A stretch of 32,526 bases of DNA from the NCBI GenBank assembly GCA_020725005.1, contig DYFW01000021.1, forward strand, positions 1 to 32,526, in the 5' to 3' direction. Of the stretch, positions 21,927 to 29,703 are shown piece after piece. Source of the stretch: Thiobacillus denitrificans. Lineage in GTDB: Bacteria; Pseudomonadota; Gammaproteobacteria; Burkholderiales; Thiobacillaceae. The notes beneath the pieces are model-generated. The model was not told the DNA's origin. It searched no databases and saw nothing but the letters and a program-made list of their open reading frames with translations. Position numbers and translations under genes: made by a program. The number at the start of each line of letters is the position of its first letter. Within the stretch, counting starts at the first letter, position 1.

Positions 21927-22433
21927 TCAGGCCGCCCGCCGGGCCGCTTCGGCCATGTCGTGCAGGCCGGCCAGGTAAACAGTCCGCTTTATTCCTAAGA
22001 CGCCCCTTGTTTTAACTGCCGTCAGCTGATGTCTCCTGGACCGATACACAGTTTCGGACGTGGATACATGCGCCCACTGGCCGAACTCATGGATCACCTG
22101 GTCGTAGTACTGGATGTTGTCGCGGACCCACTCGCAGACCTGGAGCGGGGTATAACCGGACACGACGATGTCGGCGGCGAAGCCCTGGGTATGCTGTGAG
22201 GTGGACGCGCCGCCCACCAGGCGGTTCACCTCCGGCGGGCGGTATCCGGACAGGACTGTGACAGGACCAAGCGCGTCTCGCAGTGGCTGCAACACGTGAT
22301 CACACAGGCGCCGTAGGTTGAAAAATACGGCGCCGGCAAGATCAACGGAAATGACGATGCCATGCCGCGCCGCCGCTTCGCTGCGCGTGAATTCGTCGAG
22401 ATAGAAGTTCTTTGAAAGTTGAATCCTGCTCAT
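21927..22433 (-). CDS. Endolysin, M15-family peptidase
   Basis: 168 residues. Zinc-peptidase M15A motifs are clear: SGYRPPEVNRLVGGASTSQH with His81 in HTQGFAAD (HxxGxAxD, Asp88 as second ligand), then IHEFGQWAHVS with candidate catalytic Glu116 and third ligand His122. It would cut peptide cross-links in host peptidoglycan. There is no signal peptide or membrane segment, so it should be released by a holin. The ATG at 22433 has no visible ribosome-binding site and lies only about 15 bases from a candidate -10 box (CATAGT), so the message may be almost leaderless. First gene of the leftward lysis group. Confidence 0.9.
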   Translation of the reverse strand: MSRIQLSKNFYLDEFTRSEAAARHGIVISVDLAGAVFFNLRRLCDHVLQPLRDALGPVTVLSGYRPPEVNRLVGGASTSQHTQGFAADIVVSGYTPLQVCEWVRDNIQYYDQVIHEFGQWAHVSTSETVYRSRRHQLTAVKTRGVLGIKRTVYLAGLHDMAEAARRAA

Positions 22434-22444
22434 GTGAGCAGGAT

Positions 22445-22485
22445 CAACTATGGGAGGGGGTGGGGCGTATTAACGCGGGTTACTA
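22445..22485 (-). promoter_or_regulatory. Candidate late promoter for lysis genes (repeat copy 2)
   Basis: Positions 22463-22485 match 14801-14823 in 22 of 23 bases, again starting at a stop codon. The dyad TAAC-N4-GTTA is present, and the CCCTCCC-N-TAG block follows at a spacing 5 bases shorter than in the other copy. CATAGT (about 22446-22451) is a possible -10 box right before the endolysin gene. The Mor-type activator is the candidate regulator (inference). Confidence 0.45.
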
Positions 22486-23088
22486 CTGGAGATGCGGCGC
22501 GACTTGCTCATCATAAAAGCGGCGCAGGTTCTGCTGCAAGTTGGCGCCGAGCTTGGTCCCCGCGCGCGGAATCGCGCGAGAACCCTCTCGCCCAGCAACT
22601 TTCATCTCAAGGCTGGACGCATTTGCGATCTTCAAAAGTTGCTCTGCCGTAACTGAATACCTGCCCAGGTCGTAATAGGTTGTTGACGGCCCCGTTGCAG
22701 TTCGTTCAACCACATGGTCTATATTTCCGCTGATAGCCTTCAATGCCAGGCGTTCGCCATCAGCCAGCACAACCATTTCGTCCCCCGCGCGAATCGCAAG
22801 CCATTTCGGCTCCCCGCTCCAGATCAACTCGCCGCTGGTTGCGACCCTGGTATATTCCAGCCCAATCATGACAACGCGCCCGGAATTTCGATCACGAGAT
22901 ACGAAGGCGTCCATATATCCATAGACTGCGATCCCCGACGCATCCGTTTCAAGGGTGTTTCCGTCCATAACAAACATGGCTGGCGCCGCTGGATCGGAGA
23001 ATTTGTCGGTGGATTCCTTGACGGCATATTTTGCCGGGCCGCATCCCACCAAAAACAGCACAGCAAAAACACATACAACCCATTTCAT
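22483..23088 (-). CDS. Lipoprotein beside the repressor, candidate lysogenic conversion gene
   Basis: 201 residues with a lipoprotein signal: MKWVVCVFAVLFLVGC, lipobox Cys16. The mature region is mixed and soluble (TLETDASGIAVYGYMDAFVSRDRNSGRVVMIGLEY, RAGDEMVVLADGERLALKA) and ends FYDEQVAPHLQ. I do not recognise the family. The gene lies 25 bp downstream of the repressor candidate on the same strand, and its base composition is less GC-rich than the surroundings. That position suggests expression in the lysogen. A role in blocking superinfection or changing the host envelope is possible but unproven. Confidence 0.75.
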   Translation of the reverse strand: MKWVVCVFAVLFLVGCGPAKYAVKESTDKFSDPAAPAMFVMDGNTLETDASGIAVYGYMDAFVSRDRNSGRVVMIGLEYTRVATSGELIWSGEPKWLAIRAGDEMVVLADGERLALKAISGNIDHVVERTATGPSTTYYDLGRYSVTAEQLLKIANASSLEMKVAGREGSRAIPRAGTKLGANLQQNLRRFYDEQVAPHLQ

Positions 23089-23113
23089 AACACAGCTCCT
23101 TTTGTCGTCACGT

Positions 23114-23521
23114 TTATTTATCTAGCCAGAAGTTCGCTTCACGCGCTTGTCGCAGCAGATTGAGCAGGATCGTTATCTGTGTATCAGTCAGGTGATTCTG
23201 GAATGCTATATCCCGCAGAGAGCCAAGTCGTATGGGGTCGGGGCGGGGGCTGACTGCCTCTGCCAGCGCCATAACTCGTTTGGTGACCGCCGCCAAGTCA
23301 CGCAAATCGGCCTCGAATTTGTTGCTCCGCATTCCAGTAAGCACATATTGGACATCGACACCGGCCTCAGCGAGAGCATTCCAATAGTCGGCCTTTGGCT
23401 TGCGTTTCCCTGACTCGTAATTCCCCTGGGAAATCCTAGTAACCCCGCCTAGCTCCGCCAAAACGGTCTGGCTCAGTTCTAGACGCTCCCTTTCTTCTCG
23501 TAGGCGCTCGCCTATAGACAT
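23114..23521 (-). CDS. XRE-family repressor candidate
   Basis: 135 residues. A helix-turn-helix of the XRE/Cro-CI class occupies residues about 5-60 (LREERERLELSQTVLAELGGVTRISQGNYESGKRKPKADYWNALAEAGVDVQYVLTG). The C-terminal part is helical (DLRDLAAVTKRVMALAEAV... TDTQITILLNLLRQA), probably for oligomerisation. No LexA-like cleavage domain is present, so induction would not be by RecA self-cleavage. It is transcribed away from the ner-type gene, with the operator region between. It is the obvious maintenance repressor for lysogeny. Confidence 0.82.
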   Translation of the reverse strand: MSIGERLREERERLELSQTVLAELGGVTRISQGNYESGKRKPKADYWNALAEAGVDVQYVLTGMRSNKFEADLRDLAAVTKRVMALAEAVSPRPDPIRLGSLRDIAFQNHLTDTQITILLNLLRQAREANFWLDK

Positions 23522-23598
23522 TTGATATCACCACTTGACAATGCATACGTTTGTTTGCATTCTTAGCACACGGTCACGAATTATGGAGTTTAGCAGCC
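23522..23598. promoter_or_regulatory. Divergent early promoter and operator region
   Basis: The 77-bp gap between the repressor and ner-like genes. Rightwards, TTGACA (23535-23540) is a perfect -35 box; with a 17-bp spacer CATTCT (23558-23563) is a weak -10. A dyad AATGCA-N10-TGCATT (23540-23561) overlaps this promoter exactly, so a bound repressor would block it. A palindrome TGATATCA (23523-23530) lies at the repressor start. The leftward promoter is not clear. Confidence 0.6.
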
Positions 23599-23820
23599 AT
23601 GCAGAAACAAATCCCCGCCCCCGGCAAGCCACTGCTCCACCTGGTGCGGGCCAGGTTCACCGAGCGCGGCGAGAGCCTGCACGGCTGGTGCAAGGCCCAC
23701 GGCGTCGATTGGGGCTACGCCAGCCATTCCCTGACCGGGAAGAACAACTTCCCCGCCGCCCAGCGGCTGCGCGAGCGGATTCTGGTCGCTGCCGGCCTGC
23801 GCAGGAGGGAGCCGTCATGA
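23599..23820 (+). CDS. Ner-like early regulator
   Basis: 73 residues from the ATG at 23599 (GGAG 10 bases upstream). The open frame upstream runs through the promoter and is not used. It reads PLLHLVRARFTERGESLHGWCKAHGVDWGYASHSLTGKNN, a helix-turn-helix like that of small Ner/Nlp or Cro-type proteins, followed by a helix (RLRERILVAAGL). As first rightward gene it takes the place of Mu ner, which dampens early and repressor transcription. Identity as Ner is by size, fold pattern and position. Confidence 0.72.
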   Translation: MQKQIPAPGKPLLHLVRARFTERGESLHGWCKAHGVDWGYASHSLTGKNNFPAAQRLRERILVAAGLRRREPS

Positions 23821-24281
23821 GCTACACGGCCAGGGATACCGAGATCGGAATCCGCCTCAGAGCTATACGGCGAGCTGCGCCGCAAGGCGGGAAGTTCATG
23901 TCGCAAGGTGAGTTCGCAACGGCCCTTGGCTTGTCGTTGCGGGCCTACCAGAACTACGAGCGCGGAGAGCGCCCGATCTCCAAAGACCTCATTAGCTCCG
24001 TTGTGGGCGTATTCGGCATCTCTACCGATTGGCTGTTGTTCGGCGAGGGGGCGATGTTTCGCGCGCGCACCTCCACCACCAACAGCGAGATTGTCGACGC
24101 CTCCCATCTGATCTCCGGGGCCGTGGGAATGGCGCACTGGCGCTTCGCCGGGCTGTGTGCCCGCATCGACGCCGCCGGCAAGCGTGTCGGCGACATGACG
24201 GTCGATGAGCTGCTGCGAGTCATCCGCGAGCACAAGGCCCACATGGAGCGCATCGAGGCGGAGGGCGAAGCCAATGGCTGA
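23817..24281 (+). CDS. XRE-family transcriptional regulator
   Basis: 154 residues. An N-terminal helix-turn-helix (IGIRLRAIRRAAPQGGKFMSQGEFATALGLSLRAYQNYERGERPIS) is followed by DWLLFGEGAMF, the usual end of this domain, then a helical C-terminal part (VGDMTVDELLRVIREHKAHMERIEAEGEANG). A strong AGGAGGGAG precedes the ATG, which overlaps the ner-like stop (ATGA). Having a second DNA-binding regulator in the early operon suggests a further switch, for example control of the repressor promoter. Confidence 0.8.
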   Translation: MSYTARDTEIGIRLRAIRRAAPQGGKFMSQGEFATALGLSLRAYQNYERGERPISKDLISSVVGVFGISTDWLLFGEGAMFRARTSTTNSEIVDASHLISGAVGMAHWRFAGLCARIDAAGKRVGDMTVDELLRVIREHKAHMERIEAEGEANG

Positions 24282-24576
24282 CTACACCTGCGCCTCGCAG
24301 CAACGCATCCTGCGCGTGCTGCTCGCCCTGGGCGGCCACGAGGTCAACGGCCTCGCGCCCGCAGAGATCGCCCACGGTCTGGGCATCTCGCAGCCCAACA
24401 CCATCCGCGACCTGGAGAACCTGCGCATCGCCGGCATCGCCGAGAAGATCGACGACTCCGGCCGCTGGCGCCTGTCGCCGCGCATCCCGCAGATCGCCGT
24501 CGCCATGCTTTCCGCCATCGACCGTTCGCAGCGCAAGGTCGATGAAGTCCGTCAACGCTACACACGAGAGGTCTGA
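24274..24576 (+). CDS. Winged helix-turn-helix protein
   Basis: 100 residues from the ATG at 24274, overlapping the previous gene by 8 bp. TCASQQRILRVLLALGGHEVNGLAPAEIAHGLGISQPNTIRDLENLRIAGIAEKI, followed by GRWRLS, is a standard winged helix (IclR/MarR-like N-terminal fold) with recognition helix ISQPNTIRDLENL. The C-terminus is a basic helix (AIDRSQRKVDEVRQRYTREV). It probably binds DNA. In BcepMu-like phages small proteins of this kind precede the transposase. Confidence 0.72.
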   Translation: MADYTCASQQRILRVLLALGGHEVNGLAPAEIAHGLGISQPNTIRDLENLRIAGIAEKIDDSGRWRLSPRIPQIAVAMLSAIDRSQRKVDEVRQRYTREV

Positions 24577-24578
24577 TC

Positions 24579-25493
24579 ATGCCCCGCAAGAAAGCCACAC
24601 CGGCCACGCCCGCCATCGAAGCCGAAGGCGTCAACGTCGAGGCCATCAATAAGGCCGTCGCCGAGGCCGACGCGAACGCCAAGCGCCTGAGCGTCATCGA
24701 CGCCCAGTTCAGCGACAACCTGCCCTACGACAAGGTGCGTATCGAGAACGAGGCGCGGTTCTTTTTGACCGAGTCGGCCGGCGCCCTGCTGGAGGCCGGC
24801 AAACGCCTCATCCTGCTCAAGGAGCACGAGGTGCATGGTGAATTCATCGCCGCGCTGGAGCGCATCGGCATCGCGCCCCGTGCCGCCCAGAAGATGATGC
24901 AGGCCGCTCTGAAGTTCTCCAGCAAGCCGCAGATCGCCGCGCTCGGCCGCTCGAAGCTGTTGGAGCTGATGGCGGAAGACGACGAGACGCTTGAGGCACT
25001 GGAGGAAGGCGGCACCATCGCCGGCCTTGCCATCGACGAACTTGATCGTATGTCGGTCCGCGAACTGAAGGACGCCCTGCACAAAGCACGCGACAAGAAC
25101 CAGCACGACGCCGAGGTGCACGAAAAGTTGATCGCGCAGAAGGACCGCAAGATCAACGAACTCCACAAAAAGGTGCACGAGCGCGAGAAGCGCACCAAGG
25201 AATGGCCGTTCCGCGTCCGCGAAATCCAGATCGAGACCACGGAGCTGGGCGCGGCGATGCTGGAGGAGGCCGACCGTCTCGATGTGCTGCGCGATGCCAT
25301 CCTCACCGAGCAGTTCGGCGAGGAGGAACACGAGCCGGCCAACGAGGCGATGGCGGTGGTCTATTACGACACGCTCACCCAGGTGATGAACCGCGTCATC
25401 GACCTGTGGCAGGCCTGCGATGAAGTGTTCTCCGGCTACAAGGCGAAGGCCCGGCCGATGCTGGACGTGCAGCTCCCCGAGGCCGGCGAATAA
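24579..25493 (+). CDS. DUF3102-like early protein
   Basis: 304 residues. Residues about 55-115 (ENEARFFLTESAGALLEAGKRLILLKEHEVHGEFIAALERIGIAPRAAQKMMQAALKF) carry the DUF3102 pattern: LxEAGxxLLxLKE followed by a short helix-turn-helix. Then comes a long charged coiled coil (LHKARDKNQHDAEVHEKLIAQKDRKINELHKKVHEREKRTKE) and a helical C-terminus. Proteins like this often stand just before the transposase in BcepMu-type phages and have been suggested to bind DNA, but the function is not established. The gene ends 12 bp before the transposase. Confidence 0.78.
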   Translation: MPRKKATPATPAIEAEGVNVEAINKAVAEADANAKRLSVIDAQFSDNLPYDKVRIENEARFFLTESAGALLEAGKRLILLKEHEVHGEFIAALERIGIAPRAAQKMMQAALKFSSKPQIAALGRSKLLELMAEDDETLEALEEGGTIAGLAIDELDRMSVRELKDALHKARDKNQHDAEVHEKLIAQKDRKINELHKKVHEREKRTKEWPFRVREIQIETTELGAAMLEEADRLDVLRDAILTEQFGEEEHEPANEAMAVVYYDTLTQVMNRVIDLWQACDEVFSGYKAKARPMLDVQLPEAGE

Positions 25494-25505
25494 GGAGCGC
25501 GCGCG

Positions 25506-27311
25506 ATGGCTATCAGCGAACCGCTCAGCCTTGCCACCCTCGACGCCGTGCGGGCGCTCGCCCGCCGGCTCGACGAGGCCGCCCACCGCGACAAGGGCGG
25601 CATCGTCGCGGAGTTCGTGCAGACCTATGGCTGGAGCAAGGCCAAGGTCTACGACGAGCTGAAGCGCGTCGGCTGGACCTCCGGACGCAAGAAGCGCGCC
25701 GACGCCGGCACCACCAGGCAGGACATGGAGGCGTTGACCCACCTGTCCGCTACCCTGCGCCTCGGCGTGCGAAAGAACGGCAAGGCCACGATGCACACGC
25801 CGAACGCCCGCAGCCTGCTGGCCGAAAACGGCCTTTCGTTCGCGGTCAGCAACTCGCGCATCAATCAATTGCTGCGCGAGCGGCAGATGGATCTCGCCAC
25901 GCAGCAGCAGCCGAAGGCCCACGTCAACCTGCGCAGCCTGCACCCGAACCACGTGCACCAGGTGGACCCGTCGTTGTGCCTGCTCTACTACTCGCCGGAC
26001 GGCAAGCAGCGGGTGCTGCGCGACGACGAAATCTACAAAAACAAGCCGGAGTGGGTGGAGAAGGTCGGCAATCTCAAATGCTGGCGCTACGTCCTCACCG
26101 ATCACTACTCCGGAACGATCCTGGTGCGCTACTACCAAGCGCGCGGCGAAACGCAGGAGAACCTATACGACTTCCTGCTCTGGTGCTGGGGCCGGCTCGA
26201 AGGCCGGCCGTTCCACGGCGCGCCGAAAATGTTGGTCGCCGACAAGGGCAGCGTCAACACGGCCGGCCCGATGCGCAACGCGATGCAGGCAATGGGCGTG
26301 GAGATGTACACCCACAAGGCCAAGAACGCACGCGCCAAGGGCCAGGTGGAGGGCGCCAACAACATCGTTGAGACCCACTTCGAGTCGCGCCTGTTGTACG
26401 AGCCGGTGAGCAGCGTCGACGAGCTGAACTCCGCCGCCGAGGCGTGGATGAACGCCTGGAACGCCAACGCGATCCCCCACTTCGACAGCCGGCTGCACCG
26501 CCGCGGCATGGCCGAGCCGGTGGCGCGCTACGCGCTGTGGCAGACCATCCGCCAGGAGCATCTGCGCCTGCTACCCGATCTCGACGTGTGCCGCTACCTG
26601 CTCTCGGCCGACCCGGAGGAGCGCACCGTCGCCGCCGACCTCACCGTGCGCTTCCGCCACCCTGTCACCAAGCGCACCGAGTTCTATGACGTGTCGCACG
26701 TGCCCGGCATCTATCCGCGCTGCCGCGTGCGCATCAGCCCGCTGGTGTACGGCGGCGCCCAGGTGCTGGTGCATCTGGACGACTACCAGGGCGAGGAACA
26801 CGTTTATGCCGTGGCGCCCATCGAGTACGACGAGCGCGCCGGCTTCCGTGTCGATGCCGCCATCATCGGCGAGCAGTTCAAGTCGCAGCCCGACACCATC
26901 GCCGACCAGGCCGGAAAGGCCGCCGACCGTGCCGCGTTCCCCGGCAAGACCGATGAGGAGATCGAGAAGGCAAAGAACAAGAACGCCGCCCCGTTCGGCG
27001 GGCTCGATGCGCACTCGCACCTGAAGGATGTGTACCTGCCGTCCTACATGCCGCGCCCTGGTACCGAACTGGAGGTGCCGAATCGCCACGTCAACGAAGT
27101 CAAGCCGCTGTCGCACATCGAAGCGATGAAGATCATCGCGCGCCGCCTCGGCCAGGCGCTCACCCGCGAGCAGAACGCCGCGGTGCGCGAGGCGTATCCG
27201 CTCGGCGTGCCAGAGCAGGAGTTGGATCAATTGATCGAGCGCCTGCAACGTGGTGACCAGGCCAGCAGCCGGCCCGGCCTCGCCGTCGTCAATGGGGGGA
27301 AAGTGTCATGA
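25506..27311 (+). CDS. Transposase, MuA-type DDE recombinase
   Basis: 601 residues (MuA has 663). An N-terminal DNA-binding part with helix-turn-helix segments (GGIVAEFVQTYGWSKAKVYDELKRVG) binds the phage ends. An rve-type catalytic core has HQVDPS (Asp154), LVADKGS (Asp246) and GQVEGAN (Glu282), a DD(35)E triad. A C-terminal beta-barrel and a basic tail follow, with the tail probably contacting the ATPase. It cuts phage ends and joins them to target DNA, for integration and replicative transposition. AAGGAG stands 7 bases before the ATG and the stop overlaps the ATPase start (ATGA). Confidence 0.95.
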   Translation: MAISEPLSLATLDAVRALARRLDEAAHRDKGGIVAEFVQTYGWSKAKVYDELKRVGWTSGRKKRADAGTTRQDMEALTHLSATLRLGVRKNGKATMHTPNARSLLAENGLSFAVSNSRINQLLRERQMDLATQQQPKAHVNLRSLHPNHVHQVDPSLCLLYYSPDGKQRVLRDDEIYKNKPEWVEKVGNLKCWRYVLTDHYSGTILVRYYQARGETQENLYDFLLWCWGRLEGRPFHGAPKMLVADKGSVNTAGPMRNAMQAMGVEMYTHKAKNARAKGQVEGANNIVETHFESRLLYEPVSSVDELNSAAEAWMNAWNANAIPHFDSRLHRRGMAEPVARYALWQTIRQEHLRLLPDLDVCRYLLSADPEERTVAADLTVRFRHPVTKRTEFYDVSHVPGIYPRCRVRISPLVYGGAQVLVHLDDYQGEEHVYAVAPIEYDERAGFRVDAAIIGEQFKSQPDTIADQAGKAADRAAFPGKTDEEIEKAKNKNAAPFGGLDAHSHLKDVYLPSYMPRPGTELEVPNRHVNEVKPLSHIEAMKIIARRLGQALTREQNAAVREAYPLGVPEQELDQLIERLQRGDQASSRPGLAVVNGGKVS

Positions 27312-28570
27312 AAAATGCTGCACGCGCATTGCCTGCTTACGTACAACTCAACGGGGGATCACGTTACATGCCGCTCAAGCTGAAGGGGGTGCTGTTCCGG
27401 CACGGAATTCAACAATCGGAGTGGGCCGCCGCCATCATCCAGCGTGGCGGGCGCAATGGCGGCCAGGGGCTGTCCCAGCCCACCGCCACGCAAATCCTGT
27501 CGTGGGGTATCTGGCCGAAGCTCACGCCGGCCCACGACATCAAGGCCCAGACCGAGGCGTTCCTGCGCGGCAAGGGCGTGGCGGATGAGCTGATCGCCAG
27601 CGCCTGGGAAGAAGACGAGGAGGACCACCGGGGTGTGGCCACTCCCAAAAAAGAGCCCCGCACGAGCGGGGCCGAATTCGAGTACGAAACCGATACACAT
27701 TTACCGGAGGTTGAAATGTTGACACAGCAGGCAAAAAAGCACTTCTCGCTGTTCCGCGATCCGTTTGTGGATGACGTGCAGGGGCCGGAGGATGTGTTCC
27801 TGGCGGGCGAGCAGCGGTACATCCGCGAGGCCATGTTCCAGACCGCCAAACATGGCGGATTCCTCGCCGTCATCGGCGAGTCCGGCGCCGGCAAGAGCAC
27901 GCTGCGCCGCGACCTGGTGGAGCGCATCCAGCGCGAGCAGGCGCCCATCACCGTGATCCAGCCGGCCAGTCTGGACAAGACGCGCCTCACCGCCGAGCAC
28001 ATCGCCGACGCCATCGTGGGCGACATCTCGCAGGAGCCGGTAAAGCGTACCCGCGAGGCCAAGGCGCGCCACATCCAGAAGCTGCTCACCGGCTCCAGCC
28101 GCGCCGGCAACTCGCATGTGCTGATCATCGAGGAGGCCCACGACCTCAGCGTGCAGACCCTCAAATATCTCAAGCGATTCTGGGAGCTGGAGGATGGATT
28201 CCGCAAACTGCTGGCCATCATCCTCATCGGCCAGCCCGAGCTGAAGAACAAGCTGGACGAGCGCCAGAACTGGGAGGCCCGCGAGGTGATCCGCCGCTGC
28301 GAGATCGCCGAGCTGATGCCGCTGGATCGCGACCTGGAGGCGTACCTCGCCATGAAGCTCAAGCGCATCGGCCGCGAGGTCGGCCAGGTGTTCGCGCCGG
28401 ATGCGTTCGACGCCATCCGCGCGCGCCTGACGCTGACCCGCCGCGGCACGCACCAGGCCGTCTCCATGCTCTACCCGCTGGTGGTCAACAACCTGGTGGT
28501 GAAGTCCATGAATCTCGCCGCTGAAATCGGCGCCGAGACCATCAGCGCCGACGTCGTGAAGGGGGTGTGA
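27308..28570 (+). CDS. AAA+ ATPase, MuB/ExeA-type target selector
   Basis: 420 residues (MuB has 312). The first 135 residues include a DNA-binding-like part (GVLFRHGIQQSEWAAAIIQRGGRNGGQGLSQPTATQIL) followed by an acidic linker. From about 145 (HFSLFRDPF) an ExeA-like AAA+ domain begins: Walker A GESGAGKST at 190-198, Walker B VLIIEEAHDL from 271, sensor-like ILIGQPEL. The protein polymerises on target DNA, activates the transposase and gives target immunity in Mu (known). The N-terminal extension is longer than MuB and resembles the BcepMu/TnpB type. Confidence 0.92.
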   Translation: MKNAARALPAYVQLNGGSRYMPLKLKGVLFRHGIQQSEWAAAIIQRGGRNGGQGLSQPTATQILSWGIWPKLTPAHDIKAQTEAFLRGKGVADELIASAWEEDEEDHRGVATPKKEPRTSGAEFEYETDTHLPEVEMLTQQAKKHFSLFRDPFVDDVQGPEDVFLAGEQRYIREAMFQTAKHGGFLAVIGESGAGKSTLRRDLVERIQREQAPITVIQPASLDKTRLTAEHIADAIVGDISQEPVKRTREAKARHIQKLLTGSSRAGNSHVLIIEEAHDLSVQTLKYLKRFWELEDGFRKLLAIILIGQPELKNKLDERQNWEAREVIRRCEIAELMPLDRDLEAYLAMKLKRIGREVGQVFAPDAFDAIRARLTLTRRGTHQAVSMLYPLVVNNLVVKSMNLAAEIGAETISADVVKGV

Positions 28571-28572
28571 CC

Positions 28573-29094
28573 ATGTTCGATTCGACCCTACCGTTTCGCA
28601 CCCGTGACGGCCGCCCGGTGATGGTGTTCGGGCGCCGCCACGGCCTGATCATGGGCGCCATCCCCAACGACAACGGCGGCTACCAGGCCACCTGCTGGGG
28701 CGAGGAGTCCGGCCTGCGCGTGGACACGTTCGGCGCCACCGGCAGCGACCTGGAGAACTACCAGCCGGTCTATGCCGATGCCTACCTAGAACACTGGGGC
28801 AACGTGTTCGTGTCCCACCGCCTGCACGATATGGGCATCCGCTTCGATATGTTCATCCGCTGCCCGCAGGACATCCTGGAGGCCGTCGAGCGCCACTATG
28901 CCGCCGACCGCGTGATGCTCGGCGACCACGACGACCTGCTGCCCGCGCAGCGCGCGGTGATGCCGCTCACCACCTACGACACCGATGCGCTGCTGCCCGG
29001 CGATGCCGAGTTGCGCGGCGAGCACTACGTGCAGCCGCTGCATCATCACTCGCACGCCGTCTGCGGCCATCGCGCAAAGAAGGTGGCGGTATGA
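28573..29094 (+). CDS. Early hypothetical protein
   Basis: 173 residues from ATG 28573; a GTG at 28567 is possible, but AAGGGGG suits the ATG. It starts MFDSTLPFRTRDGRPVMVFGRRHGLIMGAIPNDNGGY, a beta-rich pattern seen in other phage proteins of unknown role. The C-terminus carries His-rich HYVQPLHHHSHAVCGH, which could bind metal. It lies 2 bp after the ATPase gene and overlaps the next gene. Function unknown. Confidence 0.68.
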   Translation: MFDSTLPFRTRDGRPVMVFGRRHGLIMGAIPNDNGGYQATCWGEESGLRVDTFGATGSDLENYQPVYADAYLEHWGNVFVSHRLHDMGIRFDMFIRCPQDILEAVERHYAADRVMLGDHDDLLPAQRAVMPLTTYDTDALLPGDAELRGEHYVQPLHHHSHAVCGHRAKKVAV

Positions 29095-29372
29095 GAGAAC
29101 TGATGCGACTGCGTGACCGCCTGCCGGCGCTCGGCTACGACGTGTCCAGCCTGCCGCAGGTGGCCCCCTGCGGCCGCTGCGGCCGCGACGATGCGGAGAT
29201 GCACCACGACGGCGAAAACGGCACCTGGCTCGTCTGGTGCGAGTGTGGCCGCGACAGCGGCTACCACCCAACCCTGCTCGCCGCGATCCTCACCTGGAAC
29301 GCCGACCAAGACGAGCAGCCGGCCCTCGGCGTCGAGGCCGCGAACATGGAGGTGATCGGCAATGGCCAATAG
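29091..29372 (+). CDS. Lar-like zinc-ribbon protein
   Basis: 93 residues. The core APCGRCGRDDAEMHHDGENGTWLVWCECG, then an alanine helix ending ILTWN, follows the plan of Lar-family restriction alleviation proteins: CxxC, a short loop, W-V-x-C-x-CG, and a terminal A..WN. Cys27, Cys30, Cys50 and Cys52 would bind zinc. Lar (Rac prophage) relieves type I restriction by favouring methylation. That this one acts so is inference; the fold is shared with other small ribbons. The start overlaps the previous stop (ATGA). Confidence 0.66.
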   Translation: MRELMRLRDRLPALGYDVSSLPQVAPCGRCGRDDAEMHHDGENGTWLVWCECGRDSGYHPTLLAAILTWNADQDEQPALGVEAANMEVIGNGQ

Positions 29373-29703
29373 TAAGGCACGCCGCCGCCGCGCGTTCGAG
29401 GCATGCAGCGTCGAGCGCTACACACTCGACCTGCGCAACGTGAACCTCACGCCGTCCTATCAGTTCCTGGTCGGTACCCGCCTGGTCCCGCTGCGCCGCG
29501 GCCAGAACGTCAGTGACTACGAGATCATCGAGGACGAGCTGCCGCTCGAGTGCGCCGAGACCATGCGCAAGAACATCATCGCCAGGGAGCGCTCGCGCGG
29601 AACGCCGCAGTCGCGCATCGACGAGGTAATGCGGCTACCCATCGGCATCTCCGCGCATTTCCTGCCGGCCGGCGCCGCCATCGTCCGGGGGTACATAGCA
29701 TGA
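29362..29703 (+). CDS. Small hypothetical protein
   Basis: 113 residues: basic N-terminus (MANSKARRRRAFEACSVER), then LDLRNVNLTPSYQFLVGTRLVPLRRGQNVSDYEII and a helix with RSRGTPQSRIDEVMRLP. GGAGG lies 9 bases upstream and the frame overlaps the preceding gene by 11 bp. No family recognised. The basic start suggests nucleic-acid binding. Confidence 0.62.
   Translation: MANSKARRRRAFEACSVERYTLDLRNVNLTPSYQFLVGTRLVPLRRGQNVSDYEIIEDELPLECAETMRKNIIARERSRGTPQSRIDEVMRLPIGISAHFLPAGAAIVRGYIA

Noticed and set aside
24558-26138. 526-codon open frame on the - strand
   Set aside because: Antisense to the DUF3102-like and transposase genes; His/Val/Leu/Arg-rich shadow.
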